This document shows positions 9,924 to 20,059 of a stretch of 64,000 nt of DNA, piece after piece. Origin of the DNA: Xanthoparmelia taractica (Eukaryota; Ascomycota; Lecanoromycetes; Lecanorales; Parmeliaceae); the NCBI GenBank assembly GCA_033085395.1, contig JANQBS010000167.1, positions 26,375 to 90,374 of the forward strand, in the 5' to 3' direction. The position numbers were made by a program, and so were the translations under genes. Positions within the stretch are counted from its first letter, which is position 1; each line of letters opens with the position of its first letter. Below the pieces are notes generated by a model. That model made no database searches, was not told where the DNA came from, and saw only the letters and a program-made list of their open reading frames with translations.

Positions 9924-11236
9924 AAGTGACGGACGTGATGGCCGTGCCAGCCAGCGTATACAGTCAGAGCCGTTGCTCGCTGGCACGAAGTTTTCATCGA
10001 CTCCTGCGGTCCAATATTCATATGCCTCACAAATTGAGCAGTCAATTGGAACCAGAGAGGTCGTGTGAAGGCTAGCCTAACGCATCAATGTCCTAAAATT
10101 AGCCGCATGGTCAAGCTATACGGACTTAGAGACGAGCAGCGAAAAGATAAGCAGATATAGTGTTGAATCGCTCAAGCTTCTTGAAGGCGGCGCGAAAAAT
10201 AATCTTCTTGACTCTTCTTCAGAGTGATAGGTGTAATGAACCTTTTAGACGATTCACTAGGTCTGAGTAGGCAATCCTATCAACTCTATTTTTTTATAAT
10301 CTACAGAAGATATCTGCTTAGTACATATAAGCTGTTCTTAGAATCTACTTGTTAGATAGGTTTAGTAACTACACAACTTTTTAGAGTTCGTATTCGATGT
10401 ATTTCGTTCATGTTTTGGTAGGCGCTTTTTAGTTCTCTCAATTTATCCACCTTCACCTATATTTTTAATCCTATTTGTGTTTCTTGAATATACAGACGAC
10501 TAAAAATCCTTACGAGCAACTACTAAGGGCGCCATATTACTACACTTAACCCCAGCAGCGGCCAGAGCTCGAGAAGCATTCCTCTCGACCGGAAGGTCTT
10601 ATGTATTCAACCCTCTATAACTAACACGTGCAGGCGACACCTTAAGCTCTTGCGTCAGCTGAAGATAAGGCGCGGTTCAGGCAGCACGAACAAGGCGCAC
10701 CTCACGGCCAAATAGCCGTCCATTCCCTAAAGTTTGAGCCTCCTATCAAGCTCCCACGAAGCCAACATTGCACCCTAGAAGAAAGTATTTGGTTTGTTAT
10801 ACTGTAGACTCTTGCCCTCGTTGCATTTCCTTACTACGCTTTTTGATCTTCCACATGTTGTGCTGTGAGCTCTCTCGATATTGGCCTTCCTCTTATAAGA
10901 ATTTTGCGATTTCTGGTGCTTCGGAGGCAAAAACCGGCTTGGTTGGCAGCTGCTGGCAGAACATAGCAAGGCCCTGGCCACCAGACAGACAAGGCTCAGT
11001 CGAGTTGGCTCAACGTTGGTGTGGCCTATACAGAAAATTTATTTATTTAAGGCGTCCTGGGACATGCACGCTCAGCAAAGTCTTAGAGTCTCCCTTGTTC
11101 TAAACGCTTTGCTCCTACTGCGTCCGCAATACTCCTCGAGATTGGTTCATATCCTTACTCAAGTTATTTTGAGGCTGCCGTTGATTACCTAGGACGACAA
11201 CTCTCACTCTACTAATCCACCACTGTGTGCTATGAC
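9924..11236. other. gene-poor, AT-rich island
   Basis: From about 10190 to 10540 the sequence becomes markedly AT-rich, with many TA-rich words and no open frame, as in old mutated repeats. I could not identify the parental element. The remaining parts have only short frames. Confidence 0.45.
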
Positions 11237-11930
11237 ATGGATGCTCAGCCGAAGCAGATCCAGGAGCAGCTTCAGGCGGAACGCCAGCGTACTGAAAACG
11301 AGCGCAGGCTTTGTGAGCACGCCGAGGACTCCGCAGAGCAAGGCATTAACGTGCGGGGTAGGATTGCCAACGTGGTGATGAGGAGAAGCAAACGCGTCGT
11401 ACAACCTTTGAGGAAGTACTGGGGTGATGCCACTCTCTTTACGAGTCCATTTCGGTCCAGATAGACAAGGCCTTGAGTATGCCAGGGTCTACAGCCAGCC
11501 CGGAAAGCGAACGTAACCCTACAATGCTACGGCCTTGAGGCGGTTTCTGGAGCGTACAGCAAGGAGTATTCGAGAAGGTCTACAACACCCCTCATCCACC
11601 CAACGACACAACTCCCGACGGTTCAGTCCATTGTTCCCCACTAAAGAGCTCGGTCGTACAATGAGAGGCCGCAAGGTCACCAGCGAAGATGATCTCAAAC
11701 TATTCCAATATTCTGGGGTGGAAGATTTTGCTCTGTCGTGGCTAAGAATAACCTATACCGTAAGGATTTGGCTCTCGGACGAGAGCGACAATCGAAAATC
11801 ACACCAATACCCCCAGCGACATGTTGGAGCATGTCAAAATCAGACTGCAGCCATCTAATACCTCGAGCAATGGTCACCGCGCTCCCAAACGCGTGCATGC
11901 CGACCTGATATATATGTGCAAGAAGTAAGA
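11237..11930 (+). pseudogene. decayed member of a multicopy fungal (kinase/Crinkler-associated) protein family
   Basis: Begins with ATG and a charged coiled-coil (QIQEQLQAERQRTENERRL). A frameshift follows, and the next block is in another frame: CHSLYESISVQIDKALS near 11428, then a TGA at 11536-11538, GGFWSVQQGVFEKVYN, another TGA at 11662-11664, and ENHTNTPSDMLEHVKIRLQ with SNGHRAPKRVHADLIY (about 11797-11910). From memory, these blocks occur in that order in a large fungal family of 500-1000 aa proteins that often carry C-terminal kinase-like domains ('CH-LYESI', 'FENHTNTLSDM', 'KRIRADQ'). At least one frameshift and several stops make it a relic. The rest of the family sequence is not recognisable downstream. 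Confidence 0.55.
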
Positions 11931-13787
11931 CGGTCAGTCGGACCTACTGTTCGCACGATCAATCCTCGATGGCCGAAGGAACCCAGGCCAAGGTCGATCA
12001 AAACACCTCTCTTGATGCTCGCAGCACCAGGAACCGGACAGTGGCTACCACTGCGGATAGCGAAGAGTCCATCGGCTTTTTCTTCGCCAGCTTGCTTATC
12101 CTACCGTGCTCGTCCTATTTGCGCTTGAGGACATTGACGACTGGGCAGAGCTGCTGAGATTTATGGACTGGACGACACATGCTGGGATCAGTTGGAACTG
12201 GGTATATCGAAAGAGCTTGCCTCCGTTTTCCGATCATAATGTATTTCTGACATGGTTTGTAAGGACCAAAGGCTGATGTGGAGACCGTGAGCCATCGCTA
12301 TGACACGCATTCTTGCACGACGCACTGCAATGCAGAGTGGTGGAGACTGGCCAGCAAACCCCGACTTATATGGGAACTGGACCGAATGGTTGTGTCATAA
12401 TTTGTTGAGACGTCCTGCACCCGGTTTAGTAGAGCCAGCTTTATCGTAGGGTGCGCAGGCAACATAGTCGTAGAAGTATGTAGTTGGAAATCATCTATGG
12501 TGGAGTATCTACAGGCTATGTAGGCACGTAGGGTGCAGAGACTTCTCATGTCAACCCGATTAGGCGATAGCGTACATGGGAGGAAGGTTTCTGTTCTTCC
12601 AATAGTCAGAGAGCCAATGCTGCACACGCAAAACGAGATGTTCGCCGTCGCGGTCTCCAGCATGCTTGCGATAGATGTACGTGAGCCCATGACTTTGCTC
12701 ATGGTGAGGTTCATCCTCACAACAATTGAACCGAAAGTGAAGGGTTTGGTCTCAGCAAGGTCTATATACACTCAGAGCGCATAATGTTCGAGAATTGACA
12801 TTTGACTTCGAAACAAGCGCGGGAAGAACCAATAGGTGCTTTAAAGTAAGAGTATGTTTCGAAAACCATTGGTATACGCCGAGCTTGGTGGAAAGAAGTA
12901 GTGGCCGGGAGTTCACGACTACCACAGATATACAGCTGTTTGGAGCTTCTGAACTGATGGTTAAGCTAGGTAGGATGACTGTCCATAATATGGACTCTAT
13001 TTCTGTATACCATATGATTGCGACTTACGCTGGAGACCTCCTGGCTACCCTTTCGGTTCCCTGCTTCGGGTACTCTTAAATTACCCAAGCTGCAGGCAAG
13101 GCCTTGGGCAATGACTTGCGTATTGGACTCTTACGTCGAGGTTGTCCTGTGAAGATATTGCCAAAGAGAAGACCCGCGGCCATCAACGCCATATGTCTAG
13201 TGTAGAGCACCAGGTCTTAGGCAATATCCAGCTACCGACGGAGAACATCAAATTCTCTTTGTGCCTGTCAGCGGATCATGTAGTCCTTCAGATTGGACGA
13301 CGCAGTTTTCTCTCTCGTGAGCGTACTCGTAGATTTTAGAATTGACGCAACCGAAAGTTGTATCCACGACAAATCATCTCTTCTGAACCCGATAGGCGGA
13401 TCGACGTTTTGGTTGTTGAAATGGTTTTTTCAGCTGCTTTGAGCCGGGGGACTTTGGAGGACTCATCGGAGCATTACTGGAGACGCGTTGGCTGGTCTTG
13501 TTATCATGAGCGAGTACGTAGAAGGCGGCAGTTTTCGAAGCTTTTGATCGGGTAACTCTACTAAGATGATTAGTCTCTACAGTCGTTGTGACTCGTTCTT
13601 ACTCACCGCCCAGAGACCGGTTCCAGAGTTTGACGTTGTCTTTGACGTGGTACTTTGCGTGCCTGTAATTTTGGTGGAGTGGAGGGGGCCGGACGAATTT
13701 TTTGCAAAGGCATGTCACCCAAACTGGGCTGCTGGATCTCCATGTTGACGGACTCATTCTCCTTAGATGTGGTGCCTATTGTGAAGT
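11931..13787. other. decayed sequence without identifiable gene
   Basis: Several frames of 60-157 codons on both strands, none with a domain I recognise; the longest (12298-12771, minus) reads through no known motif. The stretch is probably the continuation of the relic upstream, or of inserted repeats. Confidence 0.4.
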
Positions 13788-14072
13788 TCAGACCTTGATC
13801 CAAGACACCCTGGGATAGGTGAGACCCTTACCCCGTGGAGCCCGCGGGGGAGATGCAGGCGGAGTCATCGGCCGTATAATATCGAATTCTTCATCATCAG
13901 AAGAGGCTGGCTCCCAAACGGTAGAAGGTCCTCGTCCTTCAGCCTCAAGCCTTGCGCGCATTATGTCGGCTGCTGCGTGGATCCTATCGAGTCGCTCTTG
14001 AGTATCTCCTTGCATGATAAGCCACGCATCGCTTTCTTCCCGTGTCAGAGGCATTAGGGTGATGATTGGCAT
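13788..14072 (-). CDS. small hypothetical protein (94 aa)
   Basis: ATG-initiated frame with a protein-like composition: an amphipathic helix (REESDAWLIMQGDTQERLDR, then RIHAAADIMRARLEAE), an acidic stretch SSDDEEFD, a proline-rich segment (MTPPASPPRAPRG) and a basic tail. A gtaagg donor inside the tail could lead to a second exon around 13603-13750 (basic, KLQARKVPRQRQRQT), so the frame may be the first exon of a slightly longer gene. I recognise no family. It is divergent from the kinase gene at 14267, with about 195 bp between starts. Confidence 0.4.
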   Translation of the reverse strand: MPIITLMPLTREESDAWLIMQGDTQERLDRIHAAADIMRARLEAEGRGPSTVWEPASSDDEEFDIIRPMTPPASPPRAPRGKGLTYPRVSWIKV

Positions 14073-14266
14073 GTAAGCCAGGAAGTGAAGGGGATACTTC
14101 CGCCACTTCAGCCCTATGATTAGCGTGGTTGGCGACTAGAGCCGCAGTTGCCTAAAGTTCGCTAAGCCGATCTTGCACTAGCGGTGTTCATATGATGTTT
14201 ACCTTACGGCATGGAAATCTTGAACGATTTATATATATTGAATGGTAACATAGAGAGCAAGCTAGA

Positions 14267-15903
14267 ATGGCTAGTACATTCAATGGCGATTTTGCCAGGC
14301 TTGTACCCCGCAATCAAATTGCACAACGTTTGTTCTCGGCAACCTACATTTATGTCGAAGAGAACAAGACATTCCATATGCGCTTCTTGCAGCGGAACAT
14401 TGTTAGCGGTGAAATGCCTATAGCGTCAGAGGACCCCGTGGAGAGTTCCACTGATTATGACAGCCAGCTCGAAGGTGAGACTGAGGGCTTTCGAATGGAA
14501 GATTCAGGATATTTCGTCCTTTCTTTCGATCAAGAACCAGAATTTCCTCACTTGGGCTGGAGAGTGGGTCGAGGAACTGGAAAATCACCAGCAAACCGTG
14601 GGGTAGATCTCCTTTTGTCAAGACCCGGTGATCTACTAGGCATGTCGCTTGCTAGTATACATATGATCTTCCACTTTAACCGACAGTCTGGACTTCTTAT
14701 GTTAAAGGGAGGAAGTCATAAAGCACCAGTAGAGTATAGATCAGGTGGTAAGTGGGCCAAATTAGAATACGACGAAGAGCACCTTGTATACGAAGCCTCG
14801 ACAAGGATCCGGGTGGGCATGTGTGAGTATGAGCTGGAGCATACGGTGGAGGAGAAGTACAGAATGTTATACTTTGAAAAAAGGGACATGTTCTTTGAAG
14901 CACAGCTACCAGGGAACAATAAATTTCAGATAAAACCACTGCAGAGGATGCCCGGCGACAGTTACGTTCCGAGGGGACGGTACCTCGAACTCGAAACGCG
15001 AGGATCCGGCGCATTTGGTTGGATCACCCGGGGACTCGATACTAAGACAGGCGATTTAGTGGCCATAAAAGAGCTGCGAATCGAAGCAAGGAATAAGTCT
15101 GAGGTTTTGGCAGAGGTGAGCATGGGGACACGCTTTACGGTATATATATACAGAGCCCCGTATATGATGTTCCTGACACACTTCAGAATGAGCCTGGCCT
15201 ACTTCCGACTCTGAGCGCGATGTGTGAGCACGGCCATCCTGAAATCTGCTGTGGCTTGGAGAGATTCTTCCTTTTCATGCCCAGCGCAATCTCGGATTTT
15301 ACGGGAGATCTTTGGGGAAGCACGAGCATTTCACGGCCGGCGAAGTTGCACTTTCTCAAAGAACCACTTGAAGGCCTCAAAACTTTACATGCCATGGGAA
15401 TTATGCATCGCGACATCCGGCCGAAAAACATCCTCATAATGTCTAACGACCCTCCTCGCGCTGCGCTCTGCGATTACGGCAAAGCCGTCGAAGCAAAGAC
15501 GTCCAAAGTCACGACAATTGGTCCAATCTACACGTTAGCGCCTGAAGTCTGGACGGTAGCGAGGGACGGCCCCTACACGGCAAAGATTGACACGTGGGCT
15601 TATGGGTATGCGATCGCGGAAGTCCTAGGTTACAAGCCCCCAGACTATTCGAAGATCACGCAGGATCGGCTCGGATCGATTCTCAGGACTCTACGTGCTT
15701 CCTACGCCAAGGGGACTGACGGCGAGCCGCTTGTCGACCTGGTCTCGAAGCTGCTCGCATGGAGGCCTCAGGATCGGTGGTCGGCCGAACAGGCTCTGGA
15801 ACATAAGTGCTGGCTTCCGATAGCGTTAGAGGAGGACCGAAGATGTGATGATCCTACAGAAGCTGCAAGGGGCAAGAGACCTCTGCTGGGAGCTCGAGTA
15901 TAA
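14267..15903 (+). CDS. FHA-domain protein kinase-like protein
   Basis: Two exons, 14267-15115 and 15187-15903, join in phase 0 to give 521 aa. Residues about 80-190 look like an FHA domain, which binds phosphothreonine: WRVGRGTG, LGMSLASIHMIFHFNR and a later SHKAPVEY loop. The kinase domain follows from about 235: GSGAFGWITRG glycine loop, LVAIKEL with the ATP-anchoring Lys, IMHRDIRPKNILI catalytic loop, ALCDYGKA in place of DFG, LAPEVW, DTWAYGYAIAEV and RPQDRWSAEQAL. The HRD and metal-binding Asp are kept, so activity is plausible. The R in HRDIR and Tyr in DYG are typical of a fungal-specific kinase group resembling checkpoint kinases (FHA then kinase). Targets are unknown. Confidence 0.85.
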
Positions 15904-16236
15904 CGGCACCTGTACTCGGCACAGCTGAATTTGAAGCATTGGAACCTGCAGCCGCGTGATGGCAGGCATCACTCGCGTTGGTCGAGGCAGGTAGTCTGGG
16001 CGCCGCTTGTCAGAGTACGGCAAGGGAGGAGCGGTTATAGGTGGAATCCAAGCCGTAGGAACCACCGGCTTGGTGATTGGATGCACAACCTGACAAGCGT
16101 GTTTAATATTTCAGGACTGCAAGGGAATTAATGCGTTTTTTCCTTGCTAACGAAGTCATCGCTCGTGATCTATCTGGCGCTGGGAGTGGTCAGAAAGCAA
16201 CAAGTCGACCAGGCTCTTGCAAACCAAGGACACCAC
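15904..16236. other. no clear gene
   Basis: A short frame GGAVIGGIQAVGTTGLVIG (about 16025-16080) has the Gly/Ala/Val pattern of a membrane or Rossmann segment and could be an exon upstream of the zinc-binding fragment, but I cannot join them with confidence. Confidence 0.3.
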
Positions 16237-16389
16237 AATTGCGAGCATGGGAGTTGGCGCTATGTCTCTGGACCACATATATGTGAAGGATGCAATCACA
16301 GCCTTCCGCAGTATATTTTCGATTGTGGCAAGTGTCAGATCTTGGTTTGTGATAAACATAGAAAAAACAGATTACGGAGAGCCGTCTAG
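16237..16389 (+). pseudogene. fragment of a fungal C/H-rich zinc-binding domain protein
   Basis: The frame reads NCEHGSWRYVSGPHICEGC, then PQYIFDCGKCQILVC and DKHRKNRLRR before a TAG. The metal-ligand pattern is C-x-H, C-x2-C, C-x2-C, C-x2-H. It resembles a C-terminal module found in many uncharacterised fungal proteins (...GPH-C--C---L--YIF-C--C...C-RNRL). No ATG lies in this frame upstream, so it is either the last exon of an unresolved gene or a remnant. One expected Cys of the last pair is His. Confidence 0.5.
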
Positions 16390-16652
16390 TTTTGATGATC
16401 TTCCCAACTACGTACAGTAATTCGAAATTAGACAAGTAAGAAGATAAGTCGAGATACTCCCCTCCGCTCTCTGCGTTATCATATACACATATTCCGGATA
16501 TACTCTTACACATCGTACGGACACACAGCTTCGTGGAAATGGATGCGCCAGAAATACTGTCCGCCAGTCCACGGAGGCAACAGAACGGGAGAGCATCCGG
16601 CTTGCAAACCTGCAACACCTCCATGAGATAACATCCCTTGCACACTACAAGC

Positions 16653-16764
16653 TGCCCGTATATACTGGCCTATGACCGCCTTCTGTGTATTTCTTACCTG
16701 GTGTTCTTAGATACCTCGGATAGATCAGCTCGCCTTGGCCAATAATTGAACGCCGTTTCCGCTT
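16653..16764. repeat. dispersed repeat, copy 2
   Basis: Matches 4295-4392 on the same strand. It shares CGTATATACTGGCCTATGAC, GATAGATCAGCT and ATTGAACGCC-like blocks, with a short insertion between them. Confidence 0.7.
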
Positions 16765-16802
16765 AGTTACTAGAAGGTTTCACAACCGAGCCACTCAGCC
16801 CT

Positions 16803-16863
16803 GGACCAGCCTGATTTAGCCCTAGCTTCCCAAATATGGCTAGATCAGGGCTGGTCTAAATCC
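16803..16863. repeat. imperfect inverted repeat (hairpin)
   Basis: The left arm GGACCAGCCTGATTTAGCC (from 16803) pairs with the right arm around 16838-16863 (GGCTAGATCAGGGCTGGTC). There is one mismatch and one bulge, with a loop of about 15-18 nt. It lies directly beyond the dispersed repeat and may be part of the same element. Confidence 0.6.
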
Positions 16864-16970
16864 AACACTTCCAACACCTCGTCCGAGAAATCATCTCCAG
16901 ATCGTATATGATTATGTGAAAAGACACCCCTGTTGCCTCTATCTTTTGTATATATTACGACTCATCCATC

Positions 16971-17480
16971 ATGACCTCCCATGGACCCCAAGTAGCCCAA
17001 CTCTACAAGTACTTCTTCCTCTACATCGAACCCCTCTCCACAATCGTCGGCGCCTACTACTCGTCTTTGCAACAGCAAACCTATCTCGATCTCACTCACG
17101 CGCTCTCAAGCCCCCAAACCGGCATACCCGTCTCCACCCAAATCGTTCTCACGCAACTATCCAACCTCTATTTCTGTTTTGCCCTCAATGAAGCTCTCGT
17201 CCTACGCGCATCCTCCGATCTCAGGGTCTGGCGCACTCTACTCATCTGCTTGCTCATCGCAGACTTTGGGCATCTCTATAGCGTCCACGCTGTGGGGTGG
17301 CATGTTTACTGGAACGTGCTTAGGTGGAATGCCATTGATTGGGGCAACGTTGGTTTTGTGTATGTTGGAGCTACGATGCGCATTTGTTTTTTGTCCGGCT
17401 TGGGCGTGGGGCCTTCCGGTGGGTCGGCGGTTAGACGCAGTACTCGGAGGAAAAGACCGTCGTCTAGGATCTCGGGCTAG
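16971..17480 (+). CDS. DUF7704-type fungal membrane protein
   Basis: Single exon, 169 aa, ATG start. It opens with YKYFFLYIEPLSTIVGAYYS, the hallmark start of a small fungal-only four-helix membrane family that I recall as DUF7704. Further hydrophobic segments are at about residues 60-80 (LYFCFALNEALVL), 85-110 (RTLLICLLIADFGHLYSV) and 125-145 (NVGFVYVGATMRICFLSGLG). The C-terminal tail is basic (RRSTRRKRPSSR), which suggests a cytosolic end. No enzymatic motif is present and the function is unknown. The length matches the family. Confidence 0.75.
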   Translation: MTSHGPQVAQLYKYFFLYIEPLSTIVGAYYSSLQQQTYLDLTHALSSPQTGIPVSTQIVLTQLSNLYFCFALNEALVLRASSDLRVWRTLLICLLIADFGHLYSVHAVGWHVYWNVLRWNAIDWGNVGFVYVGATMRICFLSGLGVGPSGGSAVRRSTRRKRPSSRISG

Positions 17481-18675
17481 GCTCTGATGGCTCAGTACTA
17501 TCTCGTGACGTAGAGACCGACCGCGAATGAGATTGGTATTGACCTGATCTCCCAAAAGTCGGGTCTACCTGGGTCTAGAGGCTCGAAATCTAGTCATGGA
17601 AGTTCAATGGAGAACAACTTCTGAATTTGCAAAGGAAGAGATTTTGGTTTTCCACTGGTGGGTATGTAGCTTTGGACTGTTCTCACAGTGGTTCTTTCCC
17701 TTCCTCAAGCACGTCTTGATAAGCGAGTCAGTACCGGATACCCAAACTTGTCAATCTCGCGGACCAGTCTTGCTCTCATATCGCTCGCTTGACACCGACT
17801 TCTCATAAACGACGCTTTTGCTCAACTATTGTGTCTATCATCACTTTCCCCCAACTTCTCAACAAAGCTTTGTCAAAGCCGGTGGTCATTCTCCACATAG
17901 GATCTGCCGACTCCCGGCACGCTGAAGAGCCACTCAAGCTAAGGTCAGCTCAGCCTGCGAAGAAGGATCCACCAGCCTCTTACAGAGAAGAGAGTCTTTC
18001 GCAGCGGGCGGCGAAGATGTGATGGCCAACCAAATCTCAAATCCAGAGTCCGCGCGCCAAGTCCTCGCCGCTCCATAAGTCAAAGAAGGAAGAAGAGATG
18101 CGTCCTGCGCCGCAGACTCTATGCAAGTGACCTTCAAATGAGAAAGCGCCTGAGTCTTCTGTCGGTAGCTATCGCAATGCGGATGGTGGAGGCTCTTCGC
18201 CTATTCCTACACCAAACCGCTTGGGCGTCGCATGAATTAATTGCTGAACGGACTTGCTCGAGTCCGCATACTTTTTCAGCCTCATCTCAGCCGAATGCGC
18301 CCCAAGGGTTCGGCACGAAATGTATCATACAGGAAATGATATATTTCCGCCGCAGTTCAGAGATTAAGCCCCTTACATGTATGATGACAGGACTCGAGAA
18401 GCGCGAAATTCCGAACACATGATGGAATTTGAGCTCATGTAATGGGCGGCACGCCGATTTCAAACCACACACAATTGGGTGAATACTCTGGACGTGGGCT
18501 TACACCTGCTTGATACTCTAGCTCCAAGTTGCGGAATAATTGGACAGTTTAGATTCCAGCGGAGCAGGCTGGTTGACAGGAACCAGAGACCGATATGGAA
18601 ACGCACCTTGACACTCATCTCATCCCATCATGAAAGAAGCACGTCCAGAATTCAGAACCCTGTATTCAAACTCCA
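17481..18675. other. 1.2 kb without a supportable gene
   Basis: Only short frames without domain-like content. It lies between the 3' ends of two convergent genes. Confidence 0.5.
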
Positions 18676-20059
18676 TCACCTCAAATCCCACACCCCATCC
18701 TCCCCCACCGAAATCTCCACCCCCCTCCCCTCATCCAGACTCCTCCTCCCCGCCTCCAAAATCGCAGTCGTAGCAACCGTATTCCTCAGCGTCGGCAGGC
18801 CCCTCCCATCCAGCTCCTCAAGCGTCACCCTCCCCTCCTTAAACGACGTCACCGCATCAACAAACTTCTCAAAACTAATGTAACCATACCCAGTCTGCCC
18901 GTTGAAATTCCCTTCTTCGTCCGGCGCGTATTTCATGTAGAAGGGATTATACCACATGGGCTGGCCCTGCGCGTCGTCCGCGACGTCGTAGCCGCGCTTA
19001 CCTTGATCGACGCGGATTTCGCCCTTGGACGCTAGGTCTACGCAGATGATGAGCGACCCGGAAATAAAATAAATAGAATCACGGGCAGAGGGAGGGAATG
19101 TCCGTGAGGCCAGCTTACAGTGAAAATACTGATTCGAATGCACTCCCGCCTTTTGCGGCGCAGTCCAACTGGCCGTGTACACGCCCGTCGCTCTCCTGCT
19201 CGGCTCATCGTGCTTCACCCATTCCACGAGCAGCGAAATCGTGTCCTCGGTTCCGGCCACGCAGCCTAGATCTTCGGCCGTGCCCGTGGACGCGCTAGCT
19301 GTTACTTTAACGGGCTTGTACTCGGGCACCATGGACTCGCACACGTCGACGTGGTGCGAGTTGAGGTAGTAGGAGATGTCGCTTTCCTTGCCCGCCCACG
19401 CTTTGAACGTCTCGAGCTGGGACTTGGGCTGGCTCATGTAGCTGTAGAAGTAGTTGAAGTAGCCGAGCGTTTTTGCTCGGGCGCGGGCGTCGGCGTAGGC
19501 GGGGTCGAAGCGCTTGTGGTGTTCGATGTAGACGAAGACGTTGTGGGTGCGGGCGTGGCGGAGGAGCTGTTGGTGCTCGGAGAGATGCTTGACGGCTGGT
19601 TTGGTGATGAGGACGTGGATGCCTCGTTCGATTGCGTAGAGAGCTATGGGATAGTGGGTCGTGTCCGGGGTGAAGACTGTGATGGCGTCACCGGGAGATA
19701 GGGCGTCGATGGCGGTTTTGTAGGAGTCTGGATCACGGGCTGTGGTGTCTGAGGGGAAGGAAGCGAAGGAGACGTCTAGGTTGTTGTAGACGGAGGAGAT
19801 GTTCTTTTGGAGATGTTCGCGGATGGCGGGATACTTTTTGCCTGACGTTCCCACCATGCCCAACTTGCCCACTTTACCTCGCCTTCGCAGGTCGAAGAGA
19901 GTCAGTCCCACGACACCGACCTTCTTGTCGGAACCGGACATGCCGCCACCCACGAACCCGGTCGTGTACTCGCCGGTACCAACCTGGTTCTGGCTTCAGT
20001 CTTTGCAAAAGGAGACATGAGACAATACTGCGTACCATGAGAACATTGAGAGGAGCCAT
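18676..20059 (-). CDS. Gfo/Idh/MocA-family NAD(P)-dependent oxidoreductase
   Basis: Three exons on the minus strand: 20036-20059 (24 nt), 19119-19983 and 18676-19037, giving 416 aa. Joining the tiny first exon restores the dinucleotide-binding start: MAPLNVLM|VGTGEYTTGFVGGG. The second intron (19038-19118) restores NQYFHY|LASKGEIRVDQGKRGYD. Other landmarks are FTPDTTHYPIALYAIERG, HVLITKPAVKHLSEH (equivalent of the EKP motif) and VYIEHHKRFDPAYADAR, which holds the likely catalytic region. The C-terminal domain has YNPFYMKYAPDEEGNFNGQ. The family oxidises or epimerises sugars and related polyols using NAD(P). This fungal subgroup is well conserved but its substrate is unknown to me. Reading only the long frame from the ATG at 19953 would lose the cofactor-binding glycines. 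Confidence 0.85.

Larger units (their letters stand above)
16390..16970. other. repeat-containing spacer
   Basis: Holds copy 2 of the dispersed repeat and an imperfect hairpin. The last ~100 bp are the promoter side of the DUF7704-like gene. No frame here looks coding. Confidence 0.5.

Noticed and set aside
12298..12771. 157-codon frame on the minus strand
   Set aside because: No recognisable motif, lies in decayed sequence, and the opposite strand has an equally long open stretch.
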